A stretch of DNA of 46,546 nucleotides, taken from Deltaproteobacteria bacterium (GTDB lineage Bacteria; Myxococcota; Kuafuiibacteriia; Kuafuiibacteriales; Kuafuiibacteriaceae). The notes beneath the pieces were generated by a model. That model did not search any database, was not told the DNA's origin, and worked only from the letters and a program-made list of their open reading frames with translations. The stretch spans positions 1-46,546 of the forward strand of contig WYAZ01000147.1 of assembly GCA_011526105.1 (NCBI GenBank), read 5' to 3'. Below, in pieces: positions 19,172 to 26,760 of the stretch. Every line of letters begins with the position of its first letter. The first letter of the stretch is position 1. Both the position numbers and the translations under genes were made by a program.

Positions 19172-20652
19172 TGGCAGAGACCAAGACACTCCGACAAGCT
19201 GCAGCAGACGTCCTTCGCGAACGAGGTCCGCTCCACTACCAAGAGCTCACGGAAGAGGTGCTGACGCGCGGGCTCGCAACCTCGTCATCGAAGACGCCGG
19301 CCGCGTCGCTGAACGCGATGATTGCCGTCGACATCAAGCGCAACGGCAACAAGAGCGAGTTCGTGCGGGTGCGCCCGGGTGTCTTTGGTTTGCGTGCACT
19401 CCATGCAGCGGGCGCGAAGGCCGAGCCCCCATCGCCGGACGCTGTTCCGAGCGAGGGCGAGGACGGCATCCCCACCAAGGACGAGACGGAGCAGCGGGTC
19501 CGAACGCCGCTGTTCCCGACCTATCGAGAGGTTCGGCATCTGCTGAAGGTCTGGCCGGGACGCCCGCGAAAGCAGATCACGGGGCTTCAGGCGACCCTCG
19601 GCGAACTGCGCGGGACGCCGCAGAACACCGTCGACTGGACCGACCCGGATGCGTGGATCCCGGAGCGGCTCTCGGGTGACGACCAAGACCTCGCGAGCGC
19701 CATCAGGACGAAGAGCGGGAAGACGGTCAACCCGCGCCACACTTATGGGCACTGGCTGCTGAGTCAGAAGTACGAGCTCGTCGAAGAGGGCCCCGACGGC
19801 AACCTCACCCTGACTGACCGTGGCCGCGATTTCGTCGAAAACGAGGGCGGCGAAGCCGAGGTCTTCCTCGACGAACAGGAGGGCCTCGCCAAGCTCCTCG
19901 CGCTGGTCGCTGACAACGGGCCGACCCGCGCTGGCGGAATCCTCGAGGAGTGGACCGAGTATCTCAACCGCCATTCATCCTTCGGCAGCCCCTCGACCTT
20001 CCGCGACACCCTGCGGCGACGACTGAACAACCTACTCGACCGTGGCCTCGTCGACCGCAAGAGCACCATGTATTCGGTGACCGACGCCGGTCTGGCATAC
20101 CTGCAGCGAGTGGGCACCGAGGAGGCCCTCGGCGGCGATGAGCAGCAGGAGCTCTGGACCCTGGCCAAGAAGCAAGAGGCATCAGTTCGGGAGAGCCTCC
20201 GCGAGCTGCTGCTCGACATGGACGCCTTCGCCTTCGAGCACCTGGTCAAGCGCCTGCTCGAGGAGATGGACTACCAGAACGTCCAGGTCACCACCCGCTC
20301 CGGCGACGGCGGCGTCGACGTGGTGGCCGACATCGAGCTCGGCATCACGTCGGTGCGCGAAGTGGTCCAGGCCAAGCGCCACAAGCGAACGATCCAGCGC
20401 AAAGACCTCGATGCCCTTCGCGGCTCGCTCTACCGGTTCAACGCGGTCCGAGGAACCATCATCGCCACCTCGCGCTTCTCGAAGGGTACCGAGGAGGCCG
20501 CCTTCGCTGGTGGCGCAGCCCCGATCACCCTCATCGACGGCGACAAGCTCATCGACCTGCTGATCGAGCACGGCATCGGCGTCCGTAAGCGCACCCTCGA
20601 AGTGCTGGCGGTCGACGCCGATGTCTTTGCCGACCTGGAGGGGGAGACTTGA
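19171..20652 (+). CDS. Mrr-type restriction endonuclease with HARE-HTH domain
   Basis: A 493-residue protein. Residues about 1-75 form a HARE-HTH domain (LRQAAADVLRERGPLHYQEL...VRPGVFGLR). The middle (about 110-330) contains winged-helix Mrr_N-like segments. The C-terminal Mrr catalytic domain (about 345-475) has AFEHLVKRLLEEMDY, the GDGGVDVVA strand and VQAKRH, i.e. the D-(Q/E)xK PD-(D/E)XK nuclease core. Mrr enzymes cut methylated or otherwise modified DNA. Here it is coupled by TGATG to the PLD-SNF2 gene, which places it inside the DUF499-type operon as an effector nuclease; the restriction target is unknown. ATG 19171 was chosen because it abuts the upstream stop. Confidence 0.87.
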   Translation: MAETKTLRQAAADVLRERGPLHYQELTEEVLTRGLATSSSKTPAASLNAMIAVDIKRNGNKSEFVRVRPGVFGLRALHAAGAKAEPPSPDAVPSEGEDGIPTKDETEQRVRTPLFPTYREVRHLLKVWPGRPRKQITGLQATLGELRGTPQNTVDWTDPDAWIPERLSGDDQDLASAIRTKSGKTVNPRHTYGHWLLSQKYELVEEGPDGNLTLTDRGRDFVENEGGEAEVFLDEQEGLAKLLALVADNGPTRAGGILEEWTEYLNRHSSFGSPSTFRDTLRRRLNNLLDRGLVDRKSTMYSVTDAGLAYLQRVGTEEALGGDEQQELWTLAKKQEASVRESLRELLLDMDAFAFEHLVKRLLEEMDYQNVQVTTRSGDGGVDVVADIELGITSVREVVQAKRHKRTIQRKDLDALRGSLYRFNAVRGTIIATSRFSKGTEEAAFAGGAAPITLIDGDKLIDLLIEHGIGVRKRTLEVLAVDADVFADLEGET

Positions 20653-20700
20653 CTCATCAGGCTCGGCTCCAACGAGGGTATGCGAGCAGAGGCAGTCAGC

Positions 20701-20757
20701 GAGTCGCGACGCCTCCGCGGACCGAAGGAGAGCTCGCGACTCTCGAAGGAGGCGCCC
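20701..20757 (+). promoter_or_regulatory. Hairpin and ribosome binding site before qatA
   Basis: GAGTCGCGA (20701-20709) and TCGCGACTC (20734-20742) form a perfect 9-bp inverted repeat with a 24-base loop that can itself pair (CTCC with GGAG). A strong Shine-Dalgarno GAAGGAGG (20745-20752) follows at once, 5 bases before the GTG start. There is no T-run, so it is not a terminator. It may shape translation of qatA or bind a regulator; the rest of the 105-base gap after the Mrr gene shows nothing clear. Confidence 0.4.
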
Positions 20758-22617
20758 GTGTGGTCTGATAACGACACAAAAGTCGACTACCTCAACTTCC
20801 AATGTGTCGCGGAAACCGCAGCGGAGTTGATCGTTCAGGCAAATGGGACCCCGCTGTCGATGGGCGTCTCGGGGGGCTGGGGTGTCGGAAAATCCTCGAT
20901 GTTGAACCTCATCTCGGACGCCTTGGAGGCGCGCAACGAGGGCAAGAAGTACCTCTTCGTGAACTTCAACGCATGGCTATACCAAGGCTACGATGATGCG
21001 CGCGCGGCACTTCTCGAGGAGATCGCGACCAAGTTGGTCGAGAAGGCGGCAGACGATGCGACCGCGCTAACCAAGGCCAAGAAGCTCCTGGGGCGCGTCA
21101 ACTGGTTTCGTGTCGCTGGACTTACTGCCGGCTCCGCGTTGGCGATGGCCGCAGGCCTGCCTCCGGTTGGGCTGGTTGGAGCTGCTTGGACCGCCATCCA
21201 AGGAGTCACGGACGGAGACGTAACGAAGAAGGACGTCGCGGCCCTCGAGAAGTCCGGCAAAGACGTCGTGAAGGCCGGGGGCGAGACGATCAGGCCGGCG
21301 AAGGAAGAGACGCCTCCTCAACAGATCCATGCGCTGCGTGAGCAGTTCGAGGAGACTCTGAAGGCGATGAACACGACGTTGGTCGTCTTCATTGACGATC
21401 TCGATCGATGCCTTCCCGCTACCGCAATCTCGACGCTGGAAGCGGTGCGCCTGTTCCTCTTCTTGCCGCAGACGGCATTCGTGATCGCGGCGGACGACAA
21501 GATGATCCGCCAAGCAGTGCGCGTTCACTTCAAGGGGCTGGCGCTCGACGACGACTTGGTCACGAACTACTTCGACAAGCTCGTTCAGGTTCCACTTCGA
21601 GTGCCGCCCCTGGGTACCCAGGAAGTGCGCGCCTACCTGATGCTGCTCTACCTGAACAAGGCAGGGTTGGACGATGAGCGAATTGAGGACATCCGCTCAA
21701 AGGTCTGCGAGCGTCTTTCGTTGTCTTGGTCTGGAAAGCGCGCCGACCTCGCGTTCATGACCGAGCTCGTTCCGGACGTCGGTGCAGAGGTCCGCGCGAA
21801 CCTGGAGCTCGCCGACCGCCTCGCGCCGCTGATGACGACAGCCCAGCAGATCAATGGGAACCCCCGCCTGATCAAGCGGTTTCTGAACACGCTCTGGATC
21901 CGCCTGGCGGTGGCGAAGTCACAGGGGGTAGCCGTCGACGAGTCGACGCTCGCGAAGGTGTTGCTCTTCGAACGCTGTGCCACCGAATCCGCGTATCAGC
22001 GCCTGGTGACGGCCGTGAACGACGGTGACGAAGGGCGCCCAACGTTCCTGGCTGAGTGGGAGCGCCAGGCGCGCTCAGGCGAGGAAATCAGCAGGCTCGA
22101 GCGCGATTGGGACACCCCATTCGTCAAAGACTGGCTCGCGCTCGAGCCGGCACTCGGGGAACTCGATCTTCGCGCCGTCATTTACGTCAGCCGGGAAACG
22201 CTGCCTATCGTCACCTCGGCAGACCAGATGTCGACGGCTGCACTCGAGTTGCTCGAAGGGCTTCTGAAGCTGGAATCCGGCTCGTCAACCTTCACCGAGA
22301 AACTGCGCGCGCTCGCAGGCCGGGACCACAGCCTCATGGTCGAGCGTCTGATGGTCCGCGCTCGTCAGGAGCAGTCTTGGGGCAAGCCGAACGTGCTATG
22401 GGCGTTCCTTGCCCTGATCGAAGCTGCTCCTGAGATGGCGAGCACGTTCGGGAAGTTCTTGGCGCAGCTCGACCCGTCTCGACTGACCGCGGCCATCATT
22501 CCCTTGCTCGGCGACAAGGAATGGGCACGAGAGGCACTCGGGGTGTGGGCGAAGAGCCCGGACGCACCGGGGCCGGTGAAGAGGGCGATCAAGGCGCTCA
22601 CGGAGAAGGACGCCTGA
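20758..22617 (+). CDS. qatA: KAP-family P-loop ATPase QatA
   Basis: A 619-residue KAP NTPase. The GTG start at 20758 was chosen for its perfectly spaced ribosome binding site and because the typical KAP opening (WSDNDTKVDYLNFQ) begins there; upstream in-frame codons lack family character. Walker A is GGWGVGKSS (about 39-47). A hydrophobic Gly/Ala-rich stretch at about 120-148 sits in the usual KAP insertion and may contact the membrane. Walker B is VVFIDDLDRCLP (about 208-219). It is followed without gaps by QatB, QatC and QatD, so it is the ATPase of a QatABCD anti-phage system. The precise role of ATP hydrolysis in Qat defence is not established, to my knowledge. Confidence 0.92.
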   Translation: MWSDNDTKVDYLNFQCVAETAAELIVQANGTPLSMGVSGGWGVGKSSMLNLISDALEARNEGKKYLFVNFNAWLYQGYDDARAALLEEIATKLVEKAADDATALTKAKKLLGRVNWFRVAGLTAGSALAMAAGLPPVGLVGAAWTAIQGVTDGDVTKKDVAALEKSGKDVVKAGGETIRPAKEETPPQQIHALREQFEETLKAMNTTLVVFIDDLDRCLPATAISTLEAVRLFLFLPQTAFVIAADDKMIRQAVRVHFKGLALDDDLVTNYFDKLVQVPLRVPPLGTQEVRAYLMLLYLNKAGLDDERIEDIRSKVCERLSLSWSGKRADLAFMTELVPDVGAEVRANLELADRLAPLMTTAQQINGNPRLIKRFLNTLWIRLAVAKSQGVAVDESTLAKVLLFERCATESAYQRLVTAVNDGDEGRPTFLAEWERQARSGEEISRLERDWDTPFVKDWLALEPALGELDLRAVIYVSRETLPIVTSADQMSTAALELLEGLLKLESGSSTFTEKLRALAGRDHSLMVERLMVRARQEQSWGKPNVLWAFLALIEAAPEMASTFGKFLAQLDPSRLTAAIIPLLGDKEWAREALGVWAKSPDAPGPVKRAIKALTEKDA

Positions 22618-23417
22618 TGGGAACCTCCGCTTCCAGCTCCGGGCCCGGAGGCGGGGTACCGCTCGTTCCCCCGTGGGTTCCCGCGGCGGGTGCATCAGAG
22701 CCAGTCGCCAAGCAGGAACAACCGGCGACTGGACCTCTCGCGCCTCCTGCGAGATTCGGTGCTGCACGACGAGGGCTTGGCGACTTCGCACGGTCAGGTG
22801 ATCGGTCCTCGCTACGCCGCGGCATAGCAAGCTACGCCGGCAAGGGGCTGGGTGGAGCGCGAAGCGCCGCGCGCAGAATGGGAGGCGCGGCCAGTCGCTC
22901 GGGCGCCCTCTTCGACGCCCTGGGTGGGCTCAGCGCCGGAACGTTCGACGCCGCCCAACTCGGCTTTGATGCGGCAGGACTCGCCGGACGCTCGGCAAGG
23001 GAGATCATCGATCGGGTCGCGCGGTTCATCAGTCCAAGCGATGGCACTCAAGATGCCGAGTCGAGCCAGAGGGCGGTCAACGCAGCTCTGTCCGATCTAC
23101 TGGACGCCAACCCGGACGCGGACCTCGCGGCGCTCACCGAGCAGCAGATCGACTGGGTTCTGGAGCGCCACATCGTTTACGAGATCGTGCAGCGAATCGA
23201 ACTCGATGTGGGCAAGTCGATCTTGGACAAGGCACCCAGTCCGGCTTCTGCCATCGCCCGAATGAAGGAGATCCGGGAGTACGTCGAAGAGACGGTCGCG
23301 GCGGCATTCCGAGCACAACGCCGAACGGGTCGCCCGCTGGATGGCGCGACCGCATCCAAGGTCACTGGCAACGTCATCCAGGAGACGTTCAAGGTGTTCG
23401 AGGAGTACGTCGAGTGA
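22617..23417 (+). CDS. qatB: QatB subunit of QatABCD defence system
   Basis: A 266-residue protein with the typical QatB opening MGTSASSSGPGGGVPLVPPW, a low-complexity Gly/Ser/Pro N-terminus followed by an Ala/Gly-rich and then helical region. The C-terminal half (about 155-266) is a conserved-looking helical domain ending NVIQETFKVFEEYVE. The start overlaps the qatA stop (TGATG) and the stop overlaps qatC (GTGA). Met-Gly at the start means that methionine removal would expose an N-terminal glycine, which matters because QueC-like enzymes in related immunity systems modify such a residue. Identification rests on position and the N-terminal pattern. Confidence 0.85.
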   Translation: MGTSASSSGPGGGVPLVPPWVPAAGASEPVAKQEQPATGPLAPPARFGAARRGLGDFARSGDRSSLRRGIASYAGKGLGGARSAARRMGGAASRSGALFDALGGLSAGTFDAAQLGFDAAGLAGRSAREIIDRVARFISPSDGTQDAESSQRAVNAALSDLLDANPDADLAALTEQQIDWVLERHIVYEIVQRIELDVGKSILDKAPSPASAIARMKEIREYVEETVAAAFRAQRRTGRPLDGATASKVTGNVIQETFKVFEEYVE

Positions 23418-24688
23418 AGATCGTGTGTTCCCAGAACCCGCCTGTGCTGGACGAGGCAGTCGGAATCGCCTTCGCGATGTACACATCCCCAACCTCGGGC
23501 GAGATTGGCCGGATCGGGTCATCGATTCCGATCGAGCTCCGTCGGTCAGGCTTCGTTGTCGATTCCGTATCGTGGGATTTCCTAACCATCGCCCTGGCAG
23601 TGATCGCCGCTGATCAGGGGTGTCTGCGGCAAGGAAGCGCGGACGGCTGGACCCGTCAGATTGACCTGTGCGTTTCCGTGCAGTCCCCGTTGACCTGGAG
23701 ACCGCATGCCGCTGCCCTGGAGAAGGCACTCGGCTTCCTCACGGGGGACATCTGGACAGTCGAGTTCGAGGGTGGCGGACCCACGCCTCCTGCACGGCCG
23801 AAGCGACGACGGCGCGGTCAGAGGAGACCATCCGGGGACATCGTCTGCCTGCTCTCTGGCGGCATGGATAGCTTGGTGGGCGCTATCGACCTCGTCGACC
23901 AAGGGCAGACGCCCATCCTCGTGAGCCAGCGGGCTAGCGGGGATTCGGATCGGCAGCGCGCGTTCGCGGCGAAGATCGGCCCCACGTTGACTCATCTCCA
24001 GCTCTCGCACGCTGCGCGTCCCCCTGGAACGGCCGAGCGCTCGCAGAGGGCGCGGTCCATCATATTCCTCGCGTACGGGCTGCTCGCCGCGGCTGCGCTT
24101 CGAACGTCGGGGGTAGCGGAACCTGTCCAGCTCGTCGTGCCCGAAAACGGGTTCATCAGCATGAACGTTCCGCTGACGAACCTCAGGATAGGGACGCTGA
24201 GCACGCGAACAACCCACCCGTTCTTCCTCGAGCAGATTCAGGCTATCTGGGCAGCCGTTGGGCTGAGCGTCGAGATTCAGAACCCGTACCAATTTCAGAC
24301 CAAGGGCGAGCTGCTCACCGGGTGTCGACGACAAGACCTGCTTCAGAAGCTCGCCAGCCAGTCAACGAGCTGCGGCAGGTTCGGACGCTACGGCTACAAG
24401 CATTGCGGCCGGTGCATCCCGTGTCTGGTTCGGCGCGCCGCCTTTCTGAAATGGGGACAACCCGATGGAACAGAGTACGAGTTCGCCGACCTGAAGGCTC
24501 AACGCGACTTCGATGACGTTCGTTCTCTCGCGATGGCGTGTTTGCGCGTGCAGGCCGACGGTGTCGAACGATGGGCGGCAGGCGCGATCAGCTACGCCGA
24601 GCTCGGCGATCCGACGCCGTTCATGGAGACCGTGGGTCGCGGCATCGACGAAGCTCGCGACTTGCTTCGCGCATCAGGGGTCCTGTGA
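23414..24688 (+). CDS. qatC: QueC-like PP-loop protein QatC
   Basis: A 424-residue protein. Residues 1-130 form an N-terminal domain of Qat type. A QueC-like PP-loop ATP pyrophosphatase domain follows, with LSGGMDSL at about 148-155, which binds the ATP phosphates. A zinc-binding cluster, SCG, then HCGRCIPC, lies at about 319-336, as in QueC, which makes 7-cyano-7-deazaguanine. In Qat systems the enzyme is thought to act in defence and not in queuosine synthesis, and no other queuosine genes are present here. GTG start overlapping the qatB stop (GTGA). Confidence 0.92.
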   Translation: MKIVCSQNPPVLDEAVGIAFAMYTSPTSGEIGRIGSSIPIELRRSGFVVDSVSWDFLTIALAVIAADQGCLRQGSADGWTRQIDLCVSVQSPLTWRPHAAALEKALGFLTGDIWTVEFEGGGPTPPARPKRRRRGQRRPSGDIVCLLSGGMDSLVGAIDLVDQGQTPILVSQRASGDSDRQRAFAAKIGPTLTHLQLSHAARPPGTAERSQRARSIIFLAYGLLAAAALRTSGVAEPVQLVVPENGFISMNVPLTNLRIGTLSTRTTHPFFLEQIQAIWAAVGLSVEIQNPYQFQTKGELLTGCRRQDLLQKLASQSTSCGRFGRYGYKHCGRCIPCLVRRAAFLKWGQPDGTEYEFADLKAQRDFDDVRSLAMACLRVQADGVERWAAGAISYAELGDPTPFMETVGRGIDEARDLLRASGVL

Positions 24689-25425
24689 TCGATCTGCACT
24701 GCCACATCGACCTCTACCCAGATCCGCGAGCGATCGTTGCCGAGGCGGTACGGAGGCAATGCTACGTCTTGGCGGTCACGACCACACCGCTCGCGTGGGG
24801 CGGAACGACGCGCGTGATTGACAACGCGCCACGAGTGCAGATTGGGCTGGGACTCCATCCCGAGCTCGTGGCCGAACGGGCGCGCGAAGTCACGCAGCTT
24901 GTTGAGCTACTACCGGAAGCCCGGTTCATCGGTGAGATTGGGCTCGATGGTTCGCGCCGGCACCGCCCGTCATTTCCTCTGCAAACAGATGTCTTCCGAA
25001 CGATCCTGCGGGCGGTGGCGGACAGCGGAGGTCGCGTCATGAGCGTCCACTCGAGGGGGGCGGCAAAGGAGACGCTCGATGAGCTTGAGCAGCATGCGGG
25101 GTCAAGCACACCGGTGCTTCATTGGTTCTCCGGGACTCAGCGAGAGCTGCGGCGTGCCATCGACCTGGGCTGCTGGTTCAGCGTCGGGCCCGCGATGCTG
25201 AAGGGCGAGAAGGGACGGAAGCTCGCCGAACTGATGCCCGTAGACCGCGTGCTGACCGAGACAGATGGCCCGTTTACGAGGAACGGCAACGAGCCGCTCT
25301 TCCCCTGGGATGTAGAGGAGGCAGAGCGCGTGCTCGGCGGGATCTGGCGGACCGATGCTTCGGCAACGCGCCGGCGCATTCGTGAGAACCTACGTACCCT
25401 CGTGGCCGAGGGTGGCCCGCGATGA
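24685..25425 (+). CDS. qatD: TatD-like metal-dependent nuclease QatD
   Basis: A 246-residue TatD-family hydrolase. Metal ligands are visible: HCH near the N-terminus (DLHCHID, His5 and His7), the Glu of GEIGLDG (about 83-89), His of MSVHSRG (about 118), His of VLHWFSG (about 141) and Asp of TETDGP (about 191-196). TatD enzymes are DNases with a TIM-barrel fold. The GTG at 24685 overlaps the qatC stop (GTGA); the N-terminal HxH motif falls only four codons in, so no upstream start is plausible. It is the last gene of QatABCD and the probable nuclease effector. The operon ends here. Confidence 0.92.
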   Translation: MIDLHCHIDLYPDPRAIVAEAVRRQCYVLAVTTTPLAWGGTTRVIDNAPRVQIGLGLHPELVAERAREVTQLVELLPEARFIGEIGLDGSRRHRPSFPLQTDVFRTILRAVADSGGRVMSVHSRGAAKETLDELEQHAGSSTPVLHWFSGTQRELRRAIDLGCWFSVGPAMLKGEKGRKLAELMPVDRVLTETDGPFTRNGNEPLFPWDVEEAERVLGGIWRTDASATRRRIRENLRTLVAEGGPR

Positions 25426-25716
25426 ACGAAGGGAGCACTGGCTCTGTGTCGCCCCAGTTCGCCCCGCACCGGCCACCACCCGCCATCCGGCCCCAGACCC
25501 CACCGCCGGCTCTTCAGGCCCACCACGCCTCGGACACGGCCCCGAGTCGGGCCGTCCCGTGGACGGCCTTCACCTGTTCACGCTCGCCGCACCCAACCCC
25601 GCGGGATCGCATGATTTCCGTGCCTTGCCGGGGCCTCTGGGCTGCCGGTTGGCAACAAGCTCGCAAGTGGGGAGCCATTTTTGCCCAAGGCGAACATCCT
25701 TGGGCGCCAGGTAAAC

Positions 25717-25758
25717 AGAGGGCCTCATCGGGATGACCGGCGAGGCCCTCTTCTTTTT
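25717..25758 (+). terminator. Rho-independent terminator after QatABCD
   Basis: AGAGGGCCTC (25717-25726) and GAGGCCCTCT (25742-25751) make a perfect 10-bp GC-rich stem with a 15-base loop, followed by TCTTTTT. This is the standard form of an intrinsic terminator for rightward transcripts. It lies 291 bases after the qatD stop, so the Qat transcript has a long 3' untranslated region or another short gene lies between. Confidence 0.8.
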
Positions 25759-25821
25759 CCCGTTGTTCCGCAGGGTCTTGCGCGTTGACGGTGATCGCGT
25801 GGTGCTCGAGCGAGCGCGATG

Positions 25822-26122
25822 CTCAGAGCACGAGGTCCTCGGCGACGTGCTGATCGCCGTCGCAGAGAGCCGCGTCTGGGGCTCAGAGCCGGCCAGAGCT
25901 CTGAGGGCCACGTTTAACAGCTCGTGGCTCTGAGCTTTACAGCTCGGCCCGTTGCCAACTCGCCACCCGCTGTTTCACAGCGCGCACGTCGTTGATGTCG
26001 CTCGCGTTGTCGTCGTTGCCAGGGGGGCTCAGAGCGCGGGCGCGAAATGGCTGGGCGATGCCATGTGGTGGTTGCCAATCAAAACGACTCTGAGGTTAGC
26101 AGCGCTGTAAACCTCAGAGTCG
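25822..26122. repeat. Cluster of short recurring words (CTCAGAG, GTTGCCA, TTTnACAGC)
   Basis: The heptamer CTCAGAG or its complement CTCTGAG occurs seven times in about 300 bases (starting at 25822, 25882, 25899, 25928, 26028, 26088 and 26113). TTTAACAGC, TTTACAGC and TTTCACAGC occur at 25913, 25936 and 25973, with a reverse-complement copy (GCTGTAAA) at about 26104-26111. GTTGCCA occurs at 25951, 26015 and 26071, with a reverse copy upstream at 25649. Pairs form inverted repeats: CTCAGAGC 25882-25889 with GCTCTGAG 25898-25905, and the long one at 26085-26122. This may be an operator array or a repeat-built structured RNA upstream of kptA. Confidence 0.7.
26085..26122. promoter_or_regulatory. 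13-bp perfect inverted repeat upstream of kptA
   Basis: CGACTCTGAGGTT (26085-26097) and AACCTCAGAGTCG (26110-26122) are perfect inverted copies separated by 12 bases that contain the smaller palindrome CAGCGCTG (26100-26107). The element ends 71 bases before the kptA start. No T-run follows, so a terminator is unlikely; an operator or a stable 5' leader hairpin fits better. The arms contain the CTCAGAG word that recurs through the upstream region. Confidence 0.6.
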
Positions 26123-26193
26123 CGGGTCCGGATCGCGAGGTCTGGCTCGCCCCTCCGTCTCCGGGGTAGGGTCGAGCAACGAGTGAGACCGCC

Positions 26194-26748
26194 ATGGATG
26201 AGAAGAGCCGAACAGCCGCCAGCAAGTTCCTGAGCTACGTGCTCAGGCACGAGCCCGCGGCCGTGGGCATCGCGCTCGACTCTGGCGGCTGGGTCGCCGT
26301 CGATGTGCTGCTCGACGCATGCGCCCAGCACGGACGCGGGCTGTCCCGGGCCGACCTCGATGAGGTCGTCGCCACCAGCCCGAAGCAGCGCTTCGCCCTG
26401 TCCGATGACGGGCAGCGCATCCGTGCGAACCAGGGCCATTCGACCGCCGTGGACCTTGGCTACGAGCCGGCCGAGCCGCCCGATGTTCTCTTCCACGGCA
26501 CCGTGGCTCGCCTGCTGCCCTCCATTCGGGATGCGGGACTGCAGCGGATGGAGCGCCACCACGTCCACCTCTCCCCCGACGAGGCCACCGCCCGGGCCGT
26601 GGGCGGTCGGCGGGGCAAGCCGATCATCTTGCGTATCGACACTCGGGCGATGCGGGAAGCCGGGCACGTCTTCTTCGTGACGCCGAACGGTGTCTGGTTG
26701 ACCGACGCAGTGCCGGCCTCGTTCATCTCGGGCTGGGGTGAGGAATAG
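26194..26748 (+). CDS. kptA: RNA 2'-phosphotransferase, Tpt1/KptA family
   Basis: A 184-residue protein, the usual length for bacterial KptA. An N-terminal winged-helix lobe (SKFLSYVLRHEPAAVGI, with the conserved RH pair at about 18-19) is followed by the ADP-ribosyltransferase lobe: RANQGHS (about 76-82), LFHGT (about 100-104) and HHVHLS (about 123-128). Tpt1/KptA transfers an RNA 2'-phosphate to NAD+, giving ADP-ribose 1'',2''-cyclic phosphate and nicotinamide. In bacteria it appears with RNA-repair or RNA-conflict genes. Here RlaP-type nucleotidyltransferases and an HD-NUDIX protein lie close by, supporting that role. The nearest following genes are on the opposite strand. Confidence 0.93.
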   Translation: MDEKSRTAASKFLSYVLRHEPAAVGIALDSGGWVAVDVLLDACAQHGRGLSRADLDEVVATSPKQRFALSDDGQRIRANQGHSTAVDLGYEPAEPPDVLFHGTVARLLPSIRDAGLQRMERHHVHLSPDEATARAVGGRRGKPIILRIDTRAMREAGHVFFVTPNGVWLTDAVPASFISGWGEE

Positions 26749-26760
26749 GCGTCGGCGGCG

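Larger units (their letters stand above)
25426..26193. other. 768-base gap: no convincing gene; repeat-rich
   Basis: No open frame here looks like a protein: those present are Pro/Arg/Ser-rich and lack a usable ribosome binding site or run through the terminator at 25717. The first part (to about 25700) has no clear feature apart from an 8-bp hairpin (GCCCAAGG 25683-25690, CCTTGGGC 25698-25705). The part from 25822 to 26122 is dense in short repeated words described separately. A promoter for kptA should lie in the last 100 bases, but no good hexamers were seen. The segment could encode a structured RNA. Confidence 0.6.

Noticed and set aside
9416-20652. Calling the operon a DISARM or BREX system
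   Set aside because: DUF1998 proteins of DISARM and PglZ/BrxC proteins of BREX are absent; the DUF499/DUF3780/DUF1156 set is a separate type.
23414-25425. QatC and QatD as queuosine synthesis and a housekeeping TatD nuclease
   Set aside because: They are translationally coupled to KAP ATPase and QatB genes, the exact QatABCD order, with no other queuosine genes nearby.
25683-25705. Hairpin GCCCAAGG/CCTTGGGC as a terminator
   Set aside because: The T-run precedes the stem on the + strand and no T-run follows on either strand; the true terminator is the next hairpin.
25422-25736. 104-codon frame starting in the qatD stop (ATGA)
   Set aside because: Pro/Ser/Arg-rich with no domain character, and it ends inside the loop of the terminator hairpin; probably chance.
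25733-25933. 66-codon frame after the terminator
   Set aside because: It begins within the terminator loop, has no ribosome binding site and overlaps the repeat cluster.
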